Shown: positions 6,837 to 13,284 of the stretch, piece after piece
Layout of the letters: each line of letters begins with the position of its first letter
Numbering within the stretch: the first letter of the stretch is position 1
Origin: JBBQHM01 sp038323965
GTDB lineage: Bacteria > Verrucomicrobiota > Verrucomicrobiia > Chthoniobacterales > UBA10450
Length of the DNA: 13,638 nt
Assembly: GCA_038323965.1 (NCBI GenBank)
Contig: JBBQHM010000056.1
Location: forward strand, 1-13,638
Direction of reading: 5' to 3'
Notes under the pieces: model-generated
What the model was told of the DNA's origin: nothing
Databases searched by the model: none
Seen by the model: only the letters and a program-made list of their open reading frames with translations
Program-made: the position numbers and the translations under genes

Positions 6837-7247
6837 TCAGCGCTGCGGTTGCGGCACCACCCGTACCACCGGCAACGGGAATCGCAGCTGCAATTCGTCC
6901 TGCAGAAAGATCTCCACGTGATGCAGTCCGAACTGCTGGAACTGCACGCCGCCAAAGAAATGCACATTGGTCGCGTGCCCTTCCATTTCTTTTAGTTCGA
7001 ACTCCACCTCGGCCTGCGCGAGGACGTTCTGCTCGTCGATTCCCACGATGCGCGAGCGTTGCCGGAACCGCCCCGATCCGCTGCACCAGCGTGTCCAGAT
7101 GCAGAGCCGCATGTAATTGATCGGCAACTGCGGCGCCGGCACCACGTTGATCACTCCGATCAACGTCTGCATGCCGTTGAATTCGTTGCGCACATCCTCG
7201 CACAGCACGCAGCTTTGCAGATCGGGCAACATGTCGTTCGCATTCAT
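6837..7247 (-). CDS. DUF6941-like conserved hypothetical protein
   Basis: 136-residue soluble protein with no signal peptide or membrane segment. The N-terminal pattern (PDLQSCVLCEDVRNEFNG then a TLIGVINVV segment) resembles DUF6941 proteins, which begin with a Leu-Cys-(Asp/Glu) motif followed by a short β-rich domain. The rest alternates β-type stretches: QAEVEFELKEM, VHFFGGVQFQQFGLHHVEIF and LQLRFPLPVVRVV. No catalytic motif is evident and the role is unknown. The ATG at 7247 lies 3 bp after the uppP stop, so translation is probably coupled to uppP. This suggests a job linked to the cell envelope, but the link is by position only. A longer overlapping frame on the same strand (6820-7491) is compositional and lies inside uppP. 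Confidence 0.75.
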   Translation of the reverse strand: MNANDMLPDLQSCVLCEDVRNEFNGMQTLIGVINVVPAPQLPINYMRLCIWTRWCSGSGRFRQRSRIVGIDEQNVLAQAEVEFELKEMEGHATNVHFFGGVQFQQFGLHHVEIFLQDELQLRFPLPVVRVVPQPQR

Positions 7248-7250
7248 GTG

Positions 7251-8120
7251 CTAGAGAATGTGCAGCGTGAGCAGAACCAGCAGCACGATTCCAAGAAGTA
7301 CGCGATAAATCGCAAACGGGATAAAGCCGTGCGTCCGCACCCAGTGCATAAACCATGCGACCACGACCAGCGCGACGATGAACGAAATGGCAAAGCCGAT
7401 CGCCAGCACGAGCCACTGGTGATGTTGCATGACGAGCGGCGCGAGATTCCCTGCGTCGCCGTCGTGGTGACGCGGCGAGATCGTTTTCCACAAATCGTAT
7501 AGCGTCGCCACCGCCATCGTCGGCATGGAAAGGAAAAATGAAAACTCCAGCGCAGCCTCACGGCCAAGTCCGGCGACCTGGCCGGCCGCGATTGTCGCCA
7601 TCGAGCGCGAGGTTCCGGGAAAAACCGCCGACAAGATTTGCGCCGCGCCGATCCAGGCGGCTTGCCCCCCATGCATATCATCCATGCGACGCGTGTGAGG
7701 TCGCACGCACATGAGATCGACAATCCACATTACGACGCCGCCGATTAAAATTGCCCAGGCCATGACGTGCAGGTTCTCGAGATTTTCGCCAATCTGTTTT
7801 TTCAGCGCCCACGCCGGGATCGCCGTGATGACGAAAGCGACCAGCGTGAGCGAAATCGGATGATTGAAAATCGTGCGATCGCCGCGTTCCCCGCCGGGAA
7901 ATGTGCCGAGGAGAAGCAGAATTCGACGCCAGAAGAAAACCGGCAGCGCCAGGATCGCGCCCAGTTGAATCACGATGCTGTACATCTTCCAAAAGGCATC
8001 GTGCAGGTCGATGTGCAGCAGCGCCTCGATGATGCGCAGATGCGCGGTCGAGCTTACTGGGATGAATTCGGTAAGCCCTTCCACGATCCCGAGCAGGATC
8101 GACAAAATGATATCGTGCAT
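7251..8120 (-). CDS. uppP: Undecaprenyl-diphosphatase (bacitracin resistance protein)
   Basis: Integral membrane phosphatase that converts undecaprenyl diphosphate to the monophosphate, recycling the lipid carrier at the outer face of the inner membrane. The protein has 289 residues from ATG 8120. The (E/Q)xxxE region is GIVEGLTEFIPVSSTAHL with E14, E18 and H27. The second signature, PGTSRSMATIAAG, is at 168-180 with the conserved Arg172. About eight hydrophobic helices are visible. The frame extends upstream to 8192, but those 24 residues are basic, unconserved and overlap the PII gene, so ATG 8120 (MHDIILSILLGIVEG) is preferred. The gene lies 19 bp after the PII stop; the spacer has no Shine-Dalgarno, so coupling or SD-independent initiation is likely. 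Confidence 0.96.
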   Translation of the reverse strand: MHDIILSILLGIVEGLTEFIPVSSTAHLRIIEALLHIDLHDAFWKMYSIVIQLGAILALPVFFWRRILLLLGTFPGGERGDRTIFNHPISLTLVAFVITAIPAWALKKQIGENLENLHVMAWAILIGGVVMWIVDLMCVRPHTRRMDDMHGGQAAWIGAAQILSAVFPGTSRSMATIAAGQVAGLGREAALEFSFFLSMPTMAVATLYDLWKTISPRHHDGDAGNLAPLVMQHHQWLVLAIGFAISFIVALVVVAWFMHWVRTHGFIPFAIYRVLLGIVLLVLLTLHIL

Positions 8121-8139
8121 GGCTTGGAGGGTGGAAAAT

Positions 8140-8478
8140 CTACAAGGCGTCCGCTCCGCTCTCGTCCGTCCGGATCCGAATCGCCTGTTCAACTTCGCTC
8201 ACGAAAATTTTTCCGTCGCCGATCTTTCCGGTCTTGGCCGCGGAAAGAATGGCATCGACGGCGCGCTGCGCCCGATCGTCCCCGACGACGATTTCAAACT
8301 TCACTTTGGGGAGAAAGTCGACCGTGTATTCGCTGCCGCGATAAATCTCGCTGTGACCTTTCTGCCGGCCAAACCCTTTCACTTCACTCAGCGTCATTCC
8401 TTCCACGCCGATCTCCGTCAGCGCGTCGCGCACCGCTTCCGTTTTGAACGGCTTCACGATCGCCTCGATTTTTTTCAC
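8140..8478 (-). CDS. glnB: Nitrogen regulatory protein P-II (GlnB/GlnK type)
   Basis: Trimeric signalling protein that senses ATP/ADP and 2-oxoglutarate and adjusts nitrogen assimilation targets. It has 112 residues, the standard length. MKKIEAIVKPFK starts the ferredoxin-like fold. EVKGFGRQKGHSEIYRGSEY is followed by TVDFLPK and contains the T-loop with the modifiable Tyr51. TGKIGDGKIFV is the B-loop, and EVEQAIRIRT ends the C-loop region. The start codon is GTG at 8478. GlnB cannot be told from GlnK without phylogeny, and there is no amtB or glnA next to it. It sits between GDP-mannose dehydratase and uppP on the same strand, 35 bp and 19 bp apart, which is an unusual setting. Confidence 0.93.
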   Translation of the reverse strand: MKKIEAIVKPFKTEAVRDALTEIGVEGMTLSEVKGFGRQKGHSEIYRGSEYTVDFLPKVKFEIVVGDDRAQRAVDAILSAAKTGKIGDGKIFVSEVEQAIRIRTDESGADAL

Positions 8479-8513
8479 GGCGGCAAAGTAGAAGCAGGCA
8501 CTTAAATCGCAAG

Positions 8514-9482
8514 CTACGGAGTTGCCCCAGCCAGCTTCAGTTCCGCTGCCACCATCTCCTGCACGACATCGCCAAATTTCTTCGCCGGCTTCCAGCCGAC
8601 TTCGCGCGCGATCTTCGCGGCGTCGCCAACCATCTGCGCCGGATCGCTCGGTCGCAATAAAGTTTCATCAATTTTGAGATATTCGTCCGCCTTGAGCCCT
8701 ACGATGGCGAAGGCGGCGTCGACAAATTCCCGCACCGAATGGGTCTCGCCCGTGGCGATGATGTAATCGCCGGGCGCTTGCTGTTGCAGCGTCATCCACA
8801 TCGCCCTGGCGTAATCATCGGCCGCGCCCCAGTCCCGGCGCGCTTCGATATTCCCCAGCTTCAACTCACGCTCCAGTCCACGCGCAATTCTCGCCGCCGC
8901 GCGCGCGATCTTGCGCGTGACAAAATTTTCGCCGCGGCGCGGCGATTCGTGGTTGTACAGAATTCCGTTGCACGCGAAAAGAGCGAGCGAATCCCGGTAA
9001 ACCGACGTCATCTGCGTCGCGAACGCCTTGGCGCAACCGTACGGATTGATCGGCCGCATGGGGGTCGTTTCAGTTTGCGGCTGCTCGGCCGGGTTCCCAA
9101 AAATCTCCGCGCTCGAAGCGTGGAAAAGCCGCGCTGCCGGCGCGGTGTGACGCACAATCTCGAGCAGCCGTAGCGTCGCAATCGCAACGTCATGCACCGT
9201 CTCAATCGGCAGCTCGAAACTGCGGGCGACATTCGTTTGACCAGCCAAATGATAAATTTCCGTCGGACGAATTTCGGCGACCAAACGACGCAGCGCGGAC
9301 TCGTCCTGGATATCGCCGCGATGCAGCTTGAGGCGGTCGTCGGTCAGGAGATGCGCCAGATTTTGCAGGCTGCTCGCATGCCGGAGCAGGCCATGCACTT
9401 CGTAGCCTTCGCTCAGGAGCAACTCGGACAGATAGGAACCGTCCTGGCCGCTGACGCCGGTGATGAATGCGATCTTTGCCAT
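8514..9482 (-). CDS. gmd: GDP-mannose 4,6-dehydratase
   Basis: NADP-dependent short-chain dehydrogenase/reductase-type enzyme converting GDP-D-mannose to GDP-4-keto-6-deoxymannose, the precursor of GDP-fucose, GDP-rhamnose, perosamine and related surface sugars. It has 322 residues from ATG 9482. The cofactor motif is ITGVSGQDGSYL. Family segments include YHLAGQTNVARSFE, the catalytic HASSAEIFG, NPYGCAKAFA (YxxxK), ACNGILYNHESPRRG then ENFVTRK, and NIEARRDWGAADDYARAMW. In the catalytic segment the usual Thr of STSELYG is replaced by Ser (SSAEIFG), a conservative change. A reductase of the same superfamily (Rmd-like) is the main alternative. The upstream extension of the frame to 9518 is unconserved. 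The gene is divergent from glf, and PII follows 35 bp downstream. Confidence 0.9.
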   Translation of the reverse strand: MAKIAFITGVSGQDGSYLSELLLSEGYEVHGLLRHASSLQNLAHLLTDDRLKLHRGDIQDESALRRLVAEIRPTEIYHLAGQTNVARSFELPIETVHDVAIATLRLLEIVRHTAPAARLFHASSAEIFGNPAEQPQTETTPMRPINPYGCAKAFATQMTSVYRDSLALFACNGILYNHESPRRGENFVTRKIARAAARIARGLERELKLGNIEARRDWGAADDYARAMWMTLQQQAPGDYIIATGETHSVREFVDAAFAIVGLKADEYLKIDETLLRPSDPAQMVGDAAKIAREVGWKPAKKFGDVVQEMVAAELKLAGATP

Positions 9483-9607
9483 CGACGCAGCATCTTCAAC
9501 GCCCAAACCGCTCCGCACGCAAGAGCTCTTTATGCCCCAAAGCTCCTCGCCGCCCTCGTCCCCTCTTTCGCACGACCGGTTTCCTCGTATTCTTGGCGGC
9601 TTACGTC

Positions 9608-10813
9608 GTGAACAAAAAACGGGTCCTGATCGTCGGCGCCGGATTTTCTGGCGTGGTCGTTGCGCGCGAGCTGGCTGAAGCCGGCATCGCCAGCCTGGTC
9701 ATCGATCAGCGCGAGCACATCGCCGGCAATTGCTACACCGCGCGCGATGCCGAATCCGGCATCATGGAGCACGTCTATGGACCGCACATTTTCAACACCA
9801 GCAACGAAGTGGTCTGGGATTACATCCGGCGCTTTTGCACGATGGGGCAATACACCAATCGGGTGAAGGCCCATACCGCGCGCGGCATTTTTTCGCTCCC
9901 GATTAATCTCCACACCATCAATCAATTTTTCGGCGTCACACTCAACCCCGCGGCAGCGCGCATGTTTTTGGCGAGCAAAGCCGACCGCTCGATCTCCGAT
10001 CCGCAAAATTTCGAGGAACAGGCGCTTTCGATGATCGGGCGCGAACTCTATGAAGCTTTTTTTTACGGCTACACCAAAAAGCAATGGGGCTGCGAGCCGG
10101 CGGAACTGCCCGCCAGTATTCTGAAACGATTGCCGGTGCGTTTTAACTACGACGACAATTATTACCACTCCCGCTTCCAGGGAATCCCAGTCGAGGGTTA
10201 CACCAAGATCGTCGAACGCATCCTCCAGCACGAGTTGATCGAGGTGAAACTTGGGACCTTGTTCGAATCAGCGGCACGCGACGACTTCAGTCATGTTTTC
10301 TTCAGCGGCGCCATCGACGCTTTCTATGAATTCCAATTCGGGCGCCTCGGCTATCGAACTGTTTATTGGGATAAACTTCGCGCGACCGGCGATCACCAGG
10401 GCAACCCCGTCATTAATTACACCGGACTCGACGAGCCTTTCACGCGCGTCCACGAGCACAAACATTTCGCGCCATGGGAAGAGCACGCGAAGACGATCGT
10501 ATTCACCGAATTCAGCAAGGAAACCGAACTGACCGATGTCCCCTATTATCCCAAGCGGCTTGCGAGCGACCTGAAAATTCTAGGAAAATATCGTGCGCTC
10601 GCGATGAACGAACAGAGCGTCACCTTCCTCGGTCGTCTCGCCACTTACCGCTATCTCGACATGCACGTCATCATCGCCGAAGCGCTTGAGACCGCAGCGC
10701 ACTTCATTGCCTGGCAAAACGGCGCCGAAGCGCGTCCAGTCTTCGGTGGCGAAGCCCCGATCGAAAGCGAAGACACGCCCGACGACGTTCTCGCCGTCGC
10801 GCCCGCGGAGTAG
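9608..10813 (+). CDS. glf: UDP-galactopyranose mutase
   Basis: FAD-dependent ring contraction of UDP-galactopyranose to UDP-galactofuranose, the donor for Galf residues in O-antigen or capsule. The protein has 401 residues from GTG 9608. It contains VLIVGAGFSG (6-15, FAD dinucleotide fold), REHIAGNCYT, YGPHIFNT (57-64), GYTKKQWG, RFQGIPVEGYTK, VINYTG, TRVHEHKHF, GRLATYRYLDMHVII. Two features stand out. The second His of the usual HIFHT motif is Asn63, and about 30 acidic, low-complexity residues follow the conserved core. The open frame extends to ATG 9467, but that lies inside the divergent GDP-mannose dehydratase and adds no conserved residues. TTG 9593 is an alternative start. TTGGCGG upstream of GTG 9608 could serve as a weak Shine-Dalgarno. 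Confidence 0.94.
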   Translation: MNKKRVLIVGAGFSGVVVARELAEAGIASLVIDQREHIAGNCYTARDAESGIMEHVYGPHIFNTSNEVVWDYIRRFCTMGQYTNRVKAHTARGIFSLPINLHTINQFFGVTLNPAAARMFLASKADRSISDPQNFEEQALSMIGRELYEAFFYGYTKKQWGCEPAELPASILKRLPVRFNYDDNYYHSRFQGIPVEGYTKIVERILQHELIEVKLGTLFESAARDDFSHVFFSGAIDAFYEFQFGRLGYRTVYWDKLRATGDHQGNPVINYTGLDEPFTRVHEHKHFAPWEEHAKTIVFTEFSKETELTDVPYYPKRLASDLKILGKYRALAMNEQSVTFLGRLATYRYLDMHVIIAEALETAAHFIAWQNGAEARPVFGGEAPIESEDTPDDVLAVAPAE

Positions 10814-10848
10814 TATGGTTCTGCGCGTGGACAATCGCCCCTGTAGCA

Positions 10849-10865
10849 GCAGCCGTGTCGGCTGC
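10849..10865. other. Short stem-loop between glf and the nucleotidyltransferase gene
   Basis: GCAGCC (10849-10854) and GGCTGC (10860-10865) form a perfect 6-bp stem with a 5-nt loop. It lies 36 bp after the glf stop and 21 bp before the next ATG. It could end glf transcription or mark the left border of the two-gene cassette, but no T-run follows. It is seen directly; its function is not known. Confidence 0.4.
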
Positions 10866-10885
10866 ATTTCGTTCGCCTTCCGAAC

Positions 10886-11383
10886 ATGCGCGTAGCTGAC
10901 CTCGAAGCCATTTTCCGTGCGCTGAACGACGCGAACGTGAGGTATCTTATCGTCGGTGGTCTGGCCGTAAACGCCCATGGTTACGTCCGCCTCACCGTTG
11001 ACGCGGACATCGTTCTCGACCTCGAATCTTCAAACACACTTAATGCGATGGATGCATTGGAACGCATCGGCTACCATCCGCTCGTCCCGGTCGCGGCCCG
11101 TGAGTTCGCGGATGCGAAGAAACGGCAGGGCTGGATCGAACAGAAGAACATGATCGTCTTTCAAATGCGTAATCCCAACCGCGATAGTATGCGGCTTGAC
11201 ATCTTTGTGACCGAGCCCTTCCCGTTTGCGCGTGCTTATGCAAATGCTCTCTGGCAGGAAATCGAAGGAGTCCGTGTGCCCGTCGCACCGTATGACGAAC
11301 TTATTAAGCTTAAGCGCGAGGCGGGAAGACCTCAGGATTTGCTCGACGTCGAGCATTTGGAGACAATCCGAGTGAACCGATGA
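10886..11383 (+). CDS. MNT/AbiEii-type nucleotidyltransferase (DUF6036-like), putative toxin-antitoxin component
   Basis: 165-residue protein with a minimal polymerase-β-like nucleotidyltransferase core. YLIVGGLAVNAHGYVRLTVD (20-39) carries the GG pair (24-25), and ADIVLD follows. The metal-binding aspartates are D39 and D41, with a third acidic residue at D105 (MRLDIFV). The C-terminus, PVAPYDELIKLKREAGRPQD followed by LLDVEHL, is the characteristic ending of AbiEii/DUF6036-type proteins that transfer nucleotides to RNA or protein targets. Such genes usually occur with a small partner, here the next gene with a 4-bp ATGA overlap. All metal ligands appear intact, so it is probably active. The cassette lies between glf and an exporter gene, with no functional link to sugar metabolism, which suggests acquisition. 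The substrate and whether it is toxin or antitoxin are unknown. Confidence 0.85.
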   Translation: MRVADLEAIFRALNDANVRYLIVGGLAVNAHGYVRLTVDADIVLDLESSNTLNAMDALERIGYHPLVPVAAREFADAKKRQGWIEQKNMIVFQMRNPNRDSMRLDIFVTEPFPFARAYANALWQEIEGVRVPVAPYDELIKLKREAGRPQDLLDVEHLETIRVNR

Positions 11384-11619
11384 GCAATTTGCTGGCAAAA
11401 CATGGTATCAGCGCCGAACGCGAGCGCGAGATGTGGAGGAAGCAAAATATCGCTGATTTACTCTACTACTGCGATCTGCCGTTCACCGAAAAACTCCGTT
11501 TTGTTGAAGGGATGGTGGAAGTGGCCCGCTCAATGCACGGCGGAAAGATCCTCAATTCGCCTGACGAACACGATGAGCAAGGCCGCCTGAAGACGAGTTC
11601 GCCGGCTTCCATTTCATAA
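11380..11619 (+). CDS. Small hypothetical protein, likely partner of the upstream nucleotidyltransferase
   Basis: 79-residue protein whose ATG overlaps the TGA of the nucleotidyltransferase gene (ATGA, 11380-11383), indicating translational coupling. The first ~60 residues look helical and charged: ISAEREREMWRKQNIADLLY, then LPFTEKLRFVEGMVEVARSM. A polar, disordered-looking tail follows (NSPDEHDEQGRLKTSSPAS). There is no DNA-binding motif, signal peptide, membrane segment or HEPN RxxxxH motif. By position it is probably the cognate antitoxin or adaptor of the pair. I do not recognise a named family. The coding call rests on the overlap, same strand and acceptable codon use. Confidence 0.7.
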   Translation: MSNLLAKHGISAEREREMWRKQNIADLLYYCDLPFTEKLRFVEGMVEVARSMHGGKILNSPDEHDEQGRLKTSSPASIS

Positions 11620-11652
11620 TTTCGAAATTTCAGCGTCTCAGCTTTTCCAATC

Positions 11653-12483
11653 ATGTCCCACGCACCCGCGGAACTCATCATCGAGGCCGGTCACACCGAG
11701 CGAAATTACTGGCGCGATCTTTTCCGCTACCGCGAACTCTTCTACTTCCTCGCCTGGCGCGATGTCCTCGTGCGCTACAAACAAACCGTCATCGGCATCC
11801 TCTGGGCCGTCCTGCGTCCGCTGCTCACGATGGTCGTGTTCACATTTGTCTTCAGCCGCATCGCCAAGCTTCCGAGCGATGGCGTCCCCTACCCCGTCAT
11901 GGTTTTTGCCGCGATGTTGCCCTGGCAATTATTCGCCACCTCACTCACCGAAGGCAGCGGCAGTCTCATCAACAATTCCAACCTCATCTCCAAAGTTTAT
12001 TTTCCGCGCCTTATCGTTCCTGCCAGTTCGGTCATCGTCTCCTTCGTCGATTTCGCGATCTCGATGGTCCTGCTTTTTGTCATCATGGCGATCTACCAAG
12101 TCTTTCCGGGCGGGCCGATGCTCATGCTTCCGGTGTTCACCATCGTCGCGCTTCTCGCCTCGGCCGGCGCCGGCATCTGGCTCGCGGCGCTCAATGTCAA
12201 ATACCGCGACTTTCGCTACGTCGTGCCCTTTATCGTGCAATTCGGTCTTTACCTTTCGCCCGTCGGATTCAGCAGCGCCATCGTCCCCGAAAAGTGGCGC
12301 CTGCTCTATTCGCTTAATCCCATGGTCGGCGTCATCGACGGTTTCCGCTGGTCCGTTTCCAACGGCCGCACCCCCTTCCCAGGTCAGAGCCTGACCCTCT
12401 CGCTCATCACGATCTTCTTCCTTCTCTTCACCGGCATCTGGTACTTCCGTAAAACCGAACGCACCTTCGCCGACGTCATTTAA
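11653..12483 (+). CDS. wzm: ABC-2 type polysaccharide export permease (Wzm/KpsM-like)
   Basis: Inner-membrane permease of an ATP-driven exporter that moves undecaprenyl-linked O-antigen or a similar polysaccharide to the periplasm. It has 276 residues. A cytoplasmic N-terminal part (RNYWRDLFRYRELFYFLAWR) is followed by DVLVRYKQTVIGILWAVLRP, the signature entry to the ABC-2 membrane domain. About six hydrophobic helices follow, together with NSNLISKVYFPRLIVP, LNVKYRDFRYVVPFIVQFGL, LYSLNPMVGVIDGFRW and GIWYFRKTERTFADVI, all typical of Wzm/RfbA permeases. The expected Wzt ATPase does not follow; rfbF begins 15 bp downstream. The ATPase must lie outside the window if the transporter works. The three genes from here rightwards look like one operon. 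Confidence 0.92.
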   Translation: MSHAPAELIIEAGHTERNYWRDLFRYRELFYFLAWRDVLVRYKQTVIGILWAVLRPLLTMVVFTFVFSRIAKLPSDGVPYPVMVFAAMLPWQLFATSLTEGSGSLINNSNLISKVYFPRLIVPASSVIVSFVDFAISMVLLFVIMAIYQVFPGGPMLMLPVFTIVALLASAGAGIWLAALNVKYRDFRYVVPFIVQFGLYLSPVGFSSAIVPEKWRLLYSLNPMVGVIDGFRWSVSNGRTPFPGQSLTLSLITIFFLLFTGIWYFRKTERTFADVI

Positions 12484-12498
12484 TCTCCCCGGTCATAC

Positions 12499-13284
12499 AT
12501 GAAAGTCGTCATTCTTTGCGGCGGAAAAGGCACCCGGTTGCGTGAGGAAACTGAGTTCCGTCCGAAACCGATGCTCCCAATCGGCGATCGCCCGATCCTC
12601 TGGCACATCATGAAAATTTACGCGACGCGAGGTCACAAGGATTTCGTGCTCTGCCTTGGTTACAAGGGCGACATGATCAAGGAATTCTTCCGCAATTATC
12701 TTTGGCTGACGAGCGATGTGACGCTGCAACTCGGTCGCGAACCCGCGCACGAATTCCGCGATCATCATGAGGAGGAAGACTGGCAGGTCACGCTCGCGGG
12801 CACCGGCGAAGAAACGCTCACCGCCGGCCGCGTGCAGCGCATTAAACGTTACCTCGGCCAAGACGAAACTTTCCTGCTCACCTACGGCGATGGTGTCGGC
12901 GATATCGACGTCAATGCGGCGATCGAGTTCCACAAAAAATCGGGCAAGCTCCTGACCATTACCGCGGTCCGTCCGGCCGGACGATTCGGCGAGCTCGCCT
13001 TCGACGACAAAAAAAACGTCGTCGGATTTAACGAGAAACCGCAGACCGAAGGCGGCTGGATCAACGGCGGCTTCTTTGTCGCCTCGCGTGGTATCTTCGA
13101 TTATCTGGAGGAGAATTCTGACGCCATCATGCTCGAGCACGAGCCGATGCGGCGCCTCGTCGCTGACGGCAAGCTCGGCGCCTTCCAGCACTTCGGATTC
13201 TGGCAGCCGATGGACACTTTCCAGGAATTCACGCTGCTCAATCGCCTCTGGTCCGAAGGCGCGGCGCCTTGGAAAACGTGGTGA
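12499..13284 (+). CDS. rfbF: Glucose-1-phosphate cytidylyltransferase
   Basis: Makes CDP-glucose from CTP and glucose-1-phosphate, the first step to CDP-linked 6-deoxy and 3,6-dideoxyhexoses. The 261 residues match the family's ~257. The nucleotide-binding loop is VVILCGGKGTRL (3-14), followed by FRPKPMLPIGDRPILWHIM with Lys23. Other landmarks are LGYKGDMIKEFF, LLTYGDGVGDIDV (metal/sugar-phosphate site), RPAGRFGEL, GWINGGFFV, FGFWQPMDT and the C-terminal APWKTW, which is almost the same as in Salmonella RfbF. ATG 12499 is 15 bp after the permease stop. The stop overlaps the rfbG start by one base (TGATG). The long antisense frame is compositional. Confidence 0.96.
   Translation: MKVVILCGGKGTRLREETEFRPKPMLPIGDRPILWHIMKIYATRGHKDFVLCLGYKGDMIKEFFRNYLWLTSDVTLQLGREPAHEFRDHHEEEDWQVTLAGTGEETLTAGRVQRIKRYLGQDETFLLTYGDGVGDIDVNAAIEFHKKSGKLLTITAVRPAGRFGELAFDDKKNVVGFNEKPQTEGGWINGGFFVASRGIFDYLEENSDAIMLEHEPMRRLVADGKLGAFQHFGFWQPMDTFQEFTLLNRLWSEGAAPWKTW

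Noticed and set aside
6820..7491. 223-residue minus-strand frame spanning the uppP/DUF6941 junction
   Set aside because: It overlaps uppP and the DUF6941-like gene in a different frame and is Arg/Ala-rich shadow sequence.
7767..8505. Plus-strand open frames opposite uppP and the PII gene
   Set aside because: Both minus-strand genes have intact motifs; the opposite frames have no conserved content.
9530..10231. 233-residue open frame antisense to glf
   Set aside because: It lies opposite the conserved FAD and active-site segments of glf and shows no family features.
11618..11629. 12-bp perfect palindrome AATTTCGAAATT after the small gene, as a possible operator or insertion target
   Set aside because: It is a single short AT-rich palindrome with no second copy or flanking duplication; too weak to call as a site, mentioned only as a possible cassette border.
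12493..13191. 232-residue open frame antisense to rfbF
   Set aside because: rfbF is a full-length match with clear motifs; the antisense frame has no recognisable domain and is open because of the GC-rich codon pattern.
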